A program made the translations under genes and the position numbers. Of a stretch of DNA of 64,000 nucleotides, positions 1-8,978 are shown piece by piece (position 1 is the first letter of the stretch; every line of letters starts with the position of its first letter). Where the stretch lies: NCBI GenBank assembly GCA_950022295.1, contig OX465595.1, forward strand, positions 66,176,770-66,240,769, given 5' to 3'. The DNA comes from Bromus sterilis. Taxonomy: Eukaryota > Streptophyta > Magnoliopsida > Poales > Poaceae. The notes below the pieces were generated by a model. It was not told the DNA's origin. It saw nothing but the letters and a program-made list of their open reading frames with translations, and made no database searches.

Positions 1-3000
1 CACATCTAAGGGCCACTTGGTGTATAAAAGACCGCCAGCGAGACCACAACTAAGGTCTCGAAAACCCATACTAGGACATGCATGTTATAAACATACACGC
101 AGCACACATGCCTAATATGAGCAGCAGGTATCATCACATAACTCTACAAAGTACTCGTTATTGATATACACATAGAGCATACAAAGATCACATGTCTGTG
201 ATCAACATTACATCATACAACGGAAGCAAATTAGGTCTGAGTACAGACAAGTTTAACAAATGGCTTAAAGAAGCCTTGTAAACAAACATGCCCTTCCACG
301 AGGGACCAGACTGCTGTCTGGGACTATACTACCAAGGTCAACGTCGAGCTTCACGAAGGTGACTCCATCGGGGTCCGGGTTCTCATCTGAAACATAGAAT
401 AAGCAAACGTGAGTACAAAGTCGTACTCAACAATACTTACATCAGAACTATACTACTCATGCTCAAGTATCAAGGTAAAGGAGGTGGGGTTCAGCATGCA
501 GAAGTGCCAGCTTTGACTTGGCTAATCCTGTACTACGAGTACCAGACTTGAGGTAAGAAGCGTACACGAGTCCACTACAATCCTCCAACCAATACACCAC
601 TATGGGTACTTCCTCGACTTCCCCACGAGAAGCACGCCATAGCACTCACACTTATCTTGCGAGTTTTATAAGTATCCATTCAAGTTGTCTATGATCAAGT
701 AAAGGTTTCTAAGTAGTCCATAACCGCGGACACGGCTATTCGAATAGTTCATTAACCCTGCAGGGGTGTACATCTTCACACGCGTGTCATCACTTATCGT
801 CTCGTTCTTGTCACCCTTCAAGCGGGTGTCGGACGTGGATGAAACCAAGGCACTACCCTCACATCACCTTCTCTAATCCAGGAGTCGACTACCTGAGTTT
901 GTCACCGCTCGAGAGTCCGGCCGGTTCCACGAAACGGACTCAGATAATTTAAGGGACCGAGACGCCACCTTTGACAGATGGTTTCACTGCCTCACAGATC
1001 CACCCACATATCTATACATAAATCAAATGGAAAGCCCGAATCTAGTGTGACTCCTGGACCGGATCAGGTACGTAAAGAGGCCAAACGGGGCTCCCATAAA
1101 ACCCTACATGTGGTCATACTCTTTGTCTTGGATCACAAAACAGGAACTCGGGGCCTAGGGCAGTGTTCAACGAGACAACCCACTGTGTACTCCTACACAG
1201 CCTCTCATCATTCACCTTTGTTTAGGGTGGATTCACCAACACGTTTATCATCAGCATCACTGTGTTCATTCCATCCCGACTCATGAACATAACATCCTCA
1301 TTGTATCACTAAGAAGCAATAAGCAGTAACAGTTGTAGGGGTCACATGCTCATCAATCAACTCCTAAATCTGCTAGGATTGTGGTTTGCTTAAAACGGTG
1401 GCAAAATGATAGGTCATGCATCGGAATGGGTTCAACTATGCGAAAGAACGTGTCTCGATGATCTCCTAAACATGCATAAGCGAGACTGAGAGGGAAGTAG
1501 GATTTTATAGACATGATCAATGGGGGTTTGCTTGCCTTGCTGACGATACACGGGTCTTATCGGTGGTCTTCTCCTTCGGGGGTGATCACCGTCTCGGAGG
1601 CACTGTTACCGGCACAATCATCAACAAGAGGGGGACAACTTCGAAAGTAAAAATGCACATACACATGATAAGGTTGTCCATGATGTGAATGGTACTGGTT
1701 TGTAGCATATTCAATTTAATTGAAGTATATTGCATTTGAAATGCAAATTCAAACTTCAAATTTGAATTCAAATTAATCCATATGCACATTTGCTACTGTT
1801 GCCCCATTTTAAAATGGTCAAACATAAAAACAAATTGCATATTCTTAATACTTATATTTTTCTGATAATTTTTCATATGTTATTTGTTTAATTTGGAGTT
1901 CATATGAATTTTCTATGATTTTTGGAAGTTTATATTGTTTTCTGGAATTTTCTGTTTTCTTTGAAATCAAAAATTGATTTACTGTGTCATGCTGACATCA
2001 GCATGACGTGGGGGTGTCTGACCAGTGGGGTCGGCCTGTCAGTGACACAGTGGTTTAAAACTCTGTTTATTTTAATTTTTGATTAATTAGAAGGGGCTGG
2101 CCCCACCTGTCAGTGGCTTAAGCCAAACTAAACAGGGGGTTAGCCCCCTAATTAACTGGGCTGGCCGGCGGTTAGCCGCCGGTGGCCACGGGAGGCGGCG
2201 GCGCCTCGCCGGAGAGGGCCTCCCGGCCACAGCTGGCCACGCCAAGAGCACCAGGAGCTAGCCCTCGCTCGTGCGTGTCTTCGGGAGCAGGCGGGTGACC
2301 TCGGGAGGCACCGGAGCGAGGCCGACATCGAGCTCCCGCGGCGGCCGTAGCGCTGCTCAACGGCCACGACGAGTAGGGCCAGGGGAGGGGCCGGGACGTG
2401 AGGGTAAACGACGGCGAGGCTCACCCGAGCACGATGTAGGGGACGAAGAGGTGGGGGAAGGCTTGGACGGAGCCAATTCCGGCGAGAAGCTCCACGGTGG
2501 CCGGAGCAAAACGAAGACGACGACGTCGCTTGCAGGGCACCCGGGTTCGATTCGAAGCGCCGTTCGACGAAGACGAAGATGGCGCGACGCCTGGACACGT
2601 CGGAGTGGCCTCGGGGTGGCTCGGAGCACGGGGGCGCACGACGGCGTGCTCCGGTGTCCGTCGGGTGGGGTGAGCACGGGCGTGAGAGAAGGGGAGAGAA
2701 GCTTCGAGGAGGGGGAAAGGTTGCAGGGGCCTTCCAGGCGTCCACGGGGAGGGTTAGGATGCCAGGGGGAAGCAGGAGGTGGCCGGCTGCCATGGCATGG
2801 CCGCCACGCAGCTCCCAGTCTGCCTGGGTAGAAGACGACCCTACCCCTGGTGGGCTGGGCCGGCTTGCTGGCCAGGCTGGGCCACATGGGCCAGAAGGAC
2901 AGGGGACTTCTTCCTTTCCTTTTTCTTTTGAATTTCTTTTCTGTTAATTTGTTCTGCCCCAAATAAAAATAGTAGAGCATTTTTAAAAATCATGAAAACT

Positions 3001-3356
3001 TTTATGTGGGCTTATAACATATATAGCTAGCCACTCATAAGTTTTGGTGACTTTTGAAATTCAAACAATTTGAATTTAAATTCAAATTGGATTTTAATTT
3101 AATTTCCAATGCACCTTTTGAAATTTTGAATATTCCATGGGCATGGGAAAATCCCCAAACCACTTTTGAAATGATCAGCATCATTTATAGGAATTTTCCA
3201 ACTATTCAAATGATTTTTGGAAAAATATTTTTATCTGGCCATTTATTTAAATTCTCAGGGCTTTTCTTTTCCCCATTTTTGATTTTCTTTTTGAATTTTT
3301 CATGATGCAAAGGGCACAAACAAACCCTAGCACTTACCCTAATTGGGGTTCTGACA
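1..3356 (-). repeat. 3' LTR of the chromovirus (partial; first ~385 bp missing)
   Basis: It aligns base for base, with scattered substitutions and small indels, to 9363-14442. It ends in ...ggttctgaca at 3356. It contains AT-rich blocks (1640-2090 and 2930-3310) around a GC-rich block (2150-2930). Long open frames in the GC-rich block are not conserved in frame between the two LTR copies, so I treat the whole stretch as non-coding LTR. No other genes are seen. Confidence 0.93.
1504..1511 (-). promoter_or_regulatory. Probable TATA box of the chromovirus 3' LTR
   Basis: The minus strand reads CTATAAAATCC here, about 1.85 kb into the LTR, and the sequence is kept at 10865-10872 in the other LTR. 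This would put the U3/R boundary roughly 30 bp further on, near 1475. It is a motif match only; no transcript evidence is available. Confidence 0.5.
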
Positions 3357-5049
3357 ACTCGCCCCCACTCAAAAGAATCTCGTCCCGAGATTCAGAAGTC
3401 GTCGGGAGGAAGGTGTGGTACTCGGCACGGAGGCGGTCCTCTCTTTCCCAGGTTGCTTCTTTCTCGGAGTGATGTGACCATTGCACTTTGAGGAACTTGA
3501 TCTTCTGACGACGAGTGACACGCTCTGCAGAATCAAGAATACGAACAGGGTACTCTCGATAAGAAAGGTCATCTTGGAGATCAAGCATTTCATGGTCGAC
3601 TTCGCGGATGGGGTCCTTGAAGCAACGCCTGAGTTGTGACACATGGAATACATCATGTACTCGGGAAAGGTGCGGAGGTAGTTCAAGTTGGTAGGCAACT
3701 TCTCCACGTTTAGCTAGAATGCGGAAAGGTCCGATGTAACGTGGGGCCAACTTGCCTTTGATACCGAATCTTTGGGTTCCCTTCAGAGGAGTAACCCGAA
3801 GGTAAGCCTTCTCATCAAGATTGTAGCTCTCCTCTCTATGATGACGATCATAGTAGCTCTTTTGACGAGACTGAGCGGCTTTCAAACGATCACGAACAAT
3901 GCGAACTTGCTCTTCTGCTTCCTTGATCATATCCGGTCCAAAGAGTTGTCTTTCACCGGTTTCTGACCAGTTTATGGGTGTTCGACATCGTCGGCCATAG
4001 AGGAATTCAAAGGGAGCCATGCCCAGACTAGATTGATAGCTATTGTTATAAGCAAATTCGGCGAATGGAAGAGATTTCTCCCAATTCTTTCCGAAAGAGA
4101 TAACACAAGCTCTGAGCATGTCTTCCAAGATTTGATTAACCCTTTCAACTTGACCGCTAGACTGAGGGTGGAAAGCGGTACTAAAGGAGAGATGAGTTCC
4201 CATAGAATTTTGAAAACTTTCCCAAAATCTAGAGGTGAAAAGGCTACCACGATCAGAATTGATTACCAAAGGAACACCGTGAAGAGACACAATTCTAGAG
4301 ACGTACAAGTCTGCCAACTGACTAGCAGTTATAGACTCGCGAACTGGAAGGAAGTGAGCAACTTTTGAAAGTCGATCAATGACAACGAAGATGGCATCAT
4401 TTCCTCTCTGGGTTTTTGGAAAGCCGGTGATGAAGTCCATACCGACCTTGTCCCATTTCCACTCGGGAATAGACAATGGTTGAAGAGTACCAGCAGGTCT
4501 TTGGTGTTCTGCCTTAATGCGACGACAAACATCACATTCGGCAACAAATTGTGCAATGTCTCGCTTCATCCGGGTCCACCAAAATCTCTGGCGTAGATCT
4601 CGGTACATTTTTGTGCTACCGGGATGAATTGAGAGGGGAGTGTCATGAGCTTCCTTAAGGATCAGCTGCTTTAGGTCTTCATTCTCAGGAATTACTAAAC
4701 AATTTTCAAAGAATATCGTTCCTTGATCATTTGCAGAAAAACATTTTGCAACTCCGATAACAATGTTCTGCTTGATCTCTTGAATACTACTATCTTGTTT
4801 CTGGGCGGCTATGATTTGATCCTCAAGGGTTGGTTTCGCCACCAAGTTGAAAAGAGATCCACGAGGAATAATCTCGAGGTTGAGCTTTCGAAATTCCTCA
4901 TGAAGAAGTGGTTGATACTGTTGTAACATGAGGTTGTTACAATACGACTTACGACTTAGTGCATCAGCCATGACATTGGCCTTGCCTGGGGTGTAAGAAA
5001 TTCCTAAGTCATAATCTTTTATCAACTCTATCCAGCGTCTTTGCCTGAG
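3334..5049 (-). pseudogene. pol: Chromovirus pol, C-terminal part: end of RNase H, integrase and chromodomain
   Basis: An open frame of about 570 element codons is intact on this side of the Cassandra insertion. The first 30 codons of the longer open frame (to 5139) come from the Cassandra LTR and are not pol. Counting from 5139, the integrase zinc-binding residues are H165, H172, C202 and C205, and the DDE catalytic residues are D235, D296 and E332. The C-terminus (about residues 535-585) is chromodomain-like, with YPVRILDSAER and KVQWSHHSEKEATWE blocks. In the family this domain directs integration to modified chromatin. The stop codon lies at 3334, so the frame runs through the polypurine tract and 23 bp into the LTR. 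The integrase looks intact but has been cut off from its upstream start. Confidence 0.92.
3357..3374 (-). other. Polypurine tract of the chromovirus
   Basis: The minus strand reads TTTTGAGTGGGGGCGAGT immediately before the TGTCAG start of the 3' LTR. This is the expected position and composition for the plus-strand DNA primer. Its core TTTGAGTGGGGG is identical to the tract of the Cassandra element at 5456-5471. Confidence 0.85.
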
Positions 5050-5315
5050 TGTGACATCCTGGCTTAATAGGAATGATAGACTACTCATATCAACAAGGTG
5101 CACCTTCTTTTCCGGGAGCCCAGATCCAAAGAACTCCAAAGTTAAGCGTGCTTGGCTTGGAGCGATTTGAGGATGGGTGACCGACCGGGAAGTTGTTCCC
5201 GGGTGCGCACGAGTGAGGACAAAGTGCGCAGGAAAGACTAGTGTTGGTTTGTGGGGACAGTCTAGATCCCGCCAGGCGTACGCCGGGAACCGGTGGCTGT
5301 GGCCGGGGCGTTACA
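5050..5315 (+). repeat. Cassandra 5' LTR
   Basis: It begins TGTGACATCC and ends GCGTTACA. By eye it is identical to 5472-5737 except for a G/A and a T/C difference. It carries the 5S-like promoter segment at 5121-5205. Confidence 0.95.
5121..5205 (+). promoter_or_regulatory. 5S-rRNA-like Pol III promoter segment in the Cassandra 5' LTR
   Basis: The segment contains AACTCC, AGTTAAGCGTGCTTGG (A-box region) and GGATGGGTGACC (C-box region) followed by CGGGAAGT, in the order and approximate spacing of the 3' two-thirds of plant 5S rRNA. The middle differs from a true 5S gene and the 5' part is missing, so this is not a 5S gene. In Cassandra these boxes are thought to bind TFIIIA/TFIIIC. Confidence 0.9.
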
Positions 5316-5317
5316 AA

Positions 5318-5329
5318 TGGTATCAGAGC
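5318..5329 (+). other. Cassandra primer binding site (tRNA-Met)
   Basis: TGGTATCAGAGC lies two bases after the LTR end. It is complementary to the 3' end of initiator tRNA-Met, the usual minus-strand primer for Cassandra and many plant LTR elements. Confidence 0.93.
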
Positions 5330-5455
5330 CGACCCTTGCGGTTATACGGGCGTGTGTGGGTCAGTGCGCGAACATGTGTGACATGTGTCGGCACTGGACG
5401 CACAGACGTGTGCCAAGAGGGAACGTTCCTGTGGGACGATGAGGACATCGGTTCC

Positions 5456-5471
5456 TTTGAGTGGGGGTGTA
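5456..5471 (+). other. Cassandra polypurine tract
   Basis: TTTGAGTGGGGGTGTA directly precedes the 3' LTR. Twelve bases (TTTGAGTGGGGG) match the polypurine tract of the surrounding chromovirus at 3357-3374. Confidence 0.85.
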
Positions 5472-5737
5472 TGTGACATCCTGGCTTAATAGGAATGATA
5501 GACTACTCATATCAACAAGGTGCACCTTCTTTTCCGGGAGCCCAGATCCAAAGAACTCCAAAGTTAAGCGTGCTTGGCTTGGAGCGATTTGAAGATGGGT
5601 GACCGACCGGGAAGTTGTTCCCGGGTGCGCACGAGTGAGGACAAAGTGCGCAGGAAAGACTAGTGTTGGTCTGTGGGGACAGTCTAGATCCCGCCAGGCG
5701 TACGCCGGGAACCGGTGGCTGTGGCCGGGGCGTTACA
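5472..5737 (+). repeat. Cassandra 3' LTR
   Basis: Second 266-bp LTR, with the 5S-like segment at about 5543-5627. Its C-box region reads AAGATGGGTGACC instead of AGGATGGGTGACC, one of the two differences from the 5' LTR. It is followed by the target duplication copy ctaag. Confidence 0.95.
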
Positions 5738-5742
5738 CTAAG

Positions 5743-7086
5743 ATTAAGATCTGGCTGGGTGAATATGTATTTGAGGCTTTGGTGATCAGAATAGATCTCA
5801 CAATGATTACCAAGGAGGTAATGTCGCCAAGTCTTCAGGGCATGAACTACGGCAGCGAGTTCAAGATCATGGGTAGGATAATTCTCTTCATGTGGACGCA
5901 ACTGGCGTGAAGCATAAGCTACCACATGTCGATCTTGCATAAGTATGCATCCTAACCCTTGCCGTGAAGCATCACAATAGATCTCGAAATCCCTTTTGGT
6001 GTCTGGAGGCGCAAGTACGGGTGCAGAAGTCAATCTTCTTTTTAGCTCTTGAAAGCTTTCCTCGCACTTGGGGGTCCATTGGAATTTCTTATCTTTCTTG
6101 AGGAGTTCAGTAAGAGGCTTTGCAACTTTGGATAAGTTCTCAACGAAGCGGCGACAATAGCTGGCTAGGCCAAGAAAACTCCTAACTTTCTTAACCGATT
6201 CAGGTGGAGTCCAGTCAAGGATGGCCTGAACTCTCTCGGGATTGACCGCAACACCTTTCGCAGAAATCACGTGGCCTAAGTAGGTCACTTTTGGTAGCCA
6301 AAATTCACACTTGGAGAACTTGGCATAAAGGCAGTGCTCTGTAAGTTTCATCAATACCAACCTAAGATGTTCTGCATGCTCTTCTTCGTTCTTCGAGTAG
6401 ATGAGAATTTCATCAAGATAAACCACAACAAATTTATCTAGGTACTCCATGAAGATCGAATTCATCAAGCGCGAGAATGTGACGGGGGCATTGGTTAAAC
6501 CAAAGGACATGACGGTGTACTCGTAAAGACCATATCGAGTAGTGAAAGCCGTTTTGGGAATGTCCTCGTTTCATATTTTGATTTGATGATAACCTAATCT
6601 CAAATCCATCTTGGAGAAGACAGAGGATCCTGCAAGTTGATCATAAAGATCATTGATCCTGGGCAGTGGGTACTTGTTCTTTATCGTCGCTAAATTTAGC
6701 GGACGATAGTCTACGCACATCCTTTCTGTTCCATCATTCTTCGTTACAAACAGAACGGGGCAACCCCATGGCGATGAGCTAGGGCGGATGAAGCCTTTTG
6801 CCAACGAAGCATCAAGTTGGGTTTTTAGCTCAGCTAACTCATGTGGGGCCATCCTATATGGGCGTCTGGAAATTGGGGCTGTGCCTGGTATAAGATCCAC
6901 TATAAATTCTACACACCTGTCGGGTATCATTCCCGGCAGCTCTTCAGGAAAGACATCCGGGAAGTCACGAACCACCGGAACATCTTCAAGGTCAGGAAGG
7001 GGAAGCACATTCAAAGTATGCATCTGGATTCTAGAGCTGGGTGATGTGTAGTCAATGATCTGGCCTGAAGGATGGGCGAGTTTGAC
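5743..7086 (-). pseudogene. pol: Chromovirus pol, N-terminal part: reverse transcriptase and most of RNase H
   Basis: The frame continues from gag-protease after a stop at 7087-7089, which looks like CAA to TAA. The first RT block includes FPEELPGMIPDR, SSPWGCPVLFVTKNDG and SVFSKMDLRLGYHQI, then meets another in-frame stop (6571-6573), probably a CGA to TGA change. It resumes at MSFGLTNAP (6510) and runs through RNase H (YCDASRQGLGCIL, DHQSLKYIFTQ) to the Cassandra junction. The RT active site reads YLDE instead of the usual Y/F-I/L-DD, so the second catalytic aspartate has become glutamate. Two stops, the active-site change and the insertion show the gene is dead. The family copies the element RNA into DNA in cytoplasmic particles. 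Confidence 0.92.
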
Positions 7087-8508
7087 TTATTTGGCTCTAC
7101 AATCAAGGAAAGCATGCTTCCTTGATAACCAATCCATTCCTAGGATGACATCAATGTCCGAAGACTTGAGGGCTATAAGAGAAGCAAGGAATACTAAACC
7201 CTCAATTGCAATTTGATTGACATGGCTTACTCTATTAGTTTGCCACTTTGAACCAGGAGTTTGAATGATCATTGGAGAAAACATTTCTTCAAAAGGAAAC
7301 CCATGACGAAGCGCATAACTCTCCGACATGAATGAATGAGAAGCTCCTGGATCGAAAAGAACGGAGGCGGGGACATGATTGACTGGGAGTGTGCCAAGAA
7401 TGACGTCAGAAGCAGCAGTGGTTTCCTCAACTGAGATTTGGTTCACACAACCACTACTTGTGGCTGAAAGCTTTGCTGGGATGGTTTTGGTGGTGGATTT
7501 CTTTGGAGGCTTGTGACTAGGTCGACGTGGTGCCACCAACACTGTAGGGCATTGTCGGAAGTAATGGCCTGGAAGACCACACTTAAAGCATACCCTGTCT
7601 GAATTGCTGGGAGTGGGATTACTTGGCTGCACACCATCATTCCGGGGTGGAATAATGTGCTGGGGTGGATGGCATATATTTGGTGGTGGCCTCTGGATAA
7701 GGTTTTGAGGTATGGCTCTGGTTGGAATCCAAATTCGGCGTTTCTGAGGGGCTGAACTTGAAGAAGGGGCAAGCTCAAGAGCATGCTTGCGAGACTCCTC
7801 GAAAATTTCATTGCCATGCTCAGCTCTGAAGGATCTGTTGACTAAATCATCAAAGGTGGCAAATTCGATGAGGTTGAGATCATGACGAAGGATGGGGCTA
7901 AGTCCCTTACGGAACCTTGCCTGCTTTCTGGCATCGGTGGTGACCTCATCTTGGGCATATCGAGCAAGACGGTTGAACTCTCTCACATACTCATGGATGG
8001 ACATCTCTCCTTGAGTCAGATTGCAGAACTCTTCCTTCTTGCGCTCCATCAACTCATCTAGAAGGTGGTACCCTCGAAAGGCAACACAGAACTCCTGCCA
8101 AGTCACTGGGTGACCATCAGGCTGCATCGCAACATAGTTCTCCCACCATTCAGCAGCAGCACCTTCCAGAAAGTATGCCGCGAATATAACTCGATCATCG
8201 GGAGCAACATGTGCAGTATCAAGCTTACGCTCGATGGAACGGAGCCAATCATCAGCTTCAAGGGGCTCAGAAGAACATCGGAATACCGGTGGCTTGAGGA
8301 GGATGAAGTCCTGAATGCTGACCACCACATTGCAATGGCGTGAGGTATTCTGCTCGATGAGCTCCAGAAGGCGTGTTTGGTCACGTTGATTCTTCTCAGC
8401 TTCCATCATGATTTCCGCCGCAGAAGGCGGTGGTAGAGGTTCATCATCATTTCGATTCCGAACACGGTCTCGATTCCGATGAACAGCACTACGAGTTCCA
8501 CCTGACAT
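7087..8508 (-). CDS. gag: Chromovirus gag-protease polyprotein
   Basis: A 473-residue open frame starting MSGGTRSAVHR. The gag domain, with blocks such as AAEWWENY and EYVREFNRLARYAQ, lies at about residues 70-240. A CCHC zinc knuckle is at 307-320 (CFKCGLPGHYFRQC) and a retropepsin-like domain follows from about 380. Gag builds the particle that packages element RNA; the knuckle binds RNA; the protease cuts the polyprotein. The active-site triplet reads DPG (386-388) where aspartic proteases have DSG or DTG, so activity is doubtful. The ILGMDWL block near the end is the usual second protease motif. The frame should run into RT but stops at CRAK (7087-7089). Confidence 0.92.
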   Translation of the reverse strand: MSGGTRSAVHRNRDRVRNRNDDEPLPPPSAAEIMMEAEKNQRDQTRLLELIEQNTSRHCNVVVSIQDFILLKPPVFRCSSEPLEADDWLRSIERKLDTAHVAPDDRVIFAAYFLEGAAAEWWENYVAMQPDGHPVTWQEFCVAFRGYHLLDELMERKKEEFCNLTQGEMSIHEYVREFNRLARYAQDEVTTDARKQARFRKGLSPILRHDLNLIEFATFDDLVNRSFRAEHGNEIFEESRKHALELAPSSSSAPQKRRIWIPTRAIPQNLIQRPPPNICHPPQHIIPPRNDGVQPSNPTPSNSDRVCFKCGLPGHYFRQCPTVLVAPRRPSHKPPKKSTTKTIPAKLSATSSGCVNQISVEETTAASDVILGTLPVNHVPASVLFDPGASHSFMSESYALRHGFPFEEMFSPMIIQTPGSKWQTNRVSHVNQIAIEGLVFLASLIALKSSDIDVILGMDWLSRKHAFLDCRAK

Positions 8509-8962
8509 CCTGTGTGATAAAGATCAACAATCAGAACAGGTTGTACGATGGAATCAAAGACAAGAAGGACATGAAGAAGACGGTAAAGAATATAATGCGA
8601 AGGCAATGATTCATAGAAACACGGGATAAATCGGGCAGCATAACGGCTACACCGGGATGGAAAACAAGACAACCGCGAGGAGATTGGAATAACTTCCTCA
8701 AGGAACTCAAAACACGGAGACTCTGGACGACCACAACAATCCTACGGCTACAAGGAAGCACTCAACGAGATGTTCTAGTAAGACATAGATGAGCCTAGTC
8801 CTATCATCCCGTAGAAAAGATAAGGTGACTCAGAACTCAGATCGATGAGGATAAGGAGAAAAAGAAGCCTTACGTTGTTCCCTTTATACCCAAGTAACTA
8901 TATAACTATAGAATCCTAGACTCGACTTCGACCAAGGGTTTGATAAGCCTACAGACAGTCCT
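8509..8962 (-). other. Untranslated leader between primer site and gag of the chromovirus
   Basis: About 450 bp of moderate-GC sequence lies between the primer binding site and the gag ATG. Short open frames are present on the minus strand but none looks like a known protein. I see no other feature in it. Confidence 0.6.
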
Positions 8963-8974
8963 GCTCTGATACCA
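8963..8974 (-). other. Primer binding site of the chromovirus (tRNA-Met)
   Basis: The minus strand reads TGGTATCAGAGC, four bases inside the LTR end (8979). It is complementary to initiator tRNA-Met and identical to the site in the nested Cassandra element. Confidence 0.92.
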
Positions 8975-8978
8975 AGTC

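Larger units (their letters stand above)
5050..5737 (+). mobile_element. Cassandra TRIM retrotransposon inserted in chromovirus pol
   Basis: This is a complete 688-bp miniature LTR element. It has two 266-bp LTRs (5050-5315 and 5472-5737) that differ at two positions by eye, a 156-bp internal region without coding capacity, a tRNA-Met primer site and a polypurine tract. The flanks are ctgag (5045-5049) and ctaag (5738-5742), a 5-bp duplication with one mismatch. Both LTRs contain a 5S-rRNA-like stretch, which is the hallmark of Cassandra. It splits pol exactly between RNase H and the conserved LRQRRW block. The low LTR divergence suggests a recent insertion. Such elements need enzymes supplied by another retrotransposon. 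Confidence 0.95.

Noticed and set aside
978..1286. 102-codon plus-strand frame in the chromovirus LTR
   Set aside because: It is broken in the other LTR copy (10338-10650) and resembles no known protein.
2152..2980. Long open frames on both strands in the GC-rich part of the chromovirus LTR (also 13232-14065)
   Set aside because: They lie in LTR sequence, differ in frame and length between the two LTR copies because of small indels, and occur on both strands at once, as expected from GC-rich composition.
5050..5139. N-terminal extension (MEFFGSGLPEKK...) of the integrase frame
   Set aside because: These codons are antisense to the Cassandra LTR and arise only from the insertion.
5121..5205. 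5S rRNA gene
   Set aside because: The 5' third is missing and the middle diverges; the segment is part of a 266-bp LTR repeated at 5472-5737, which identifies Cassandra.
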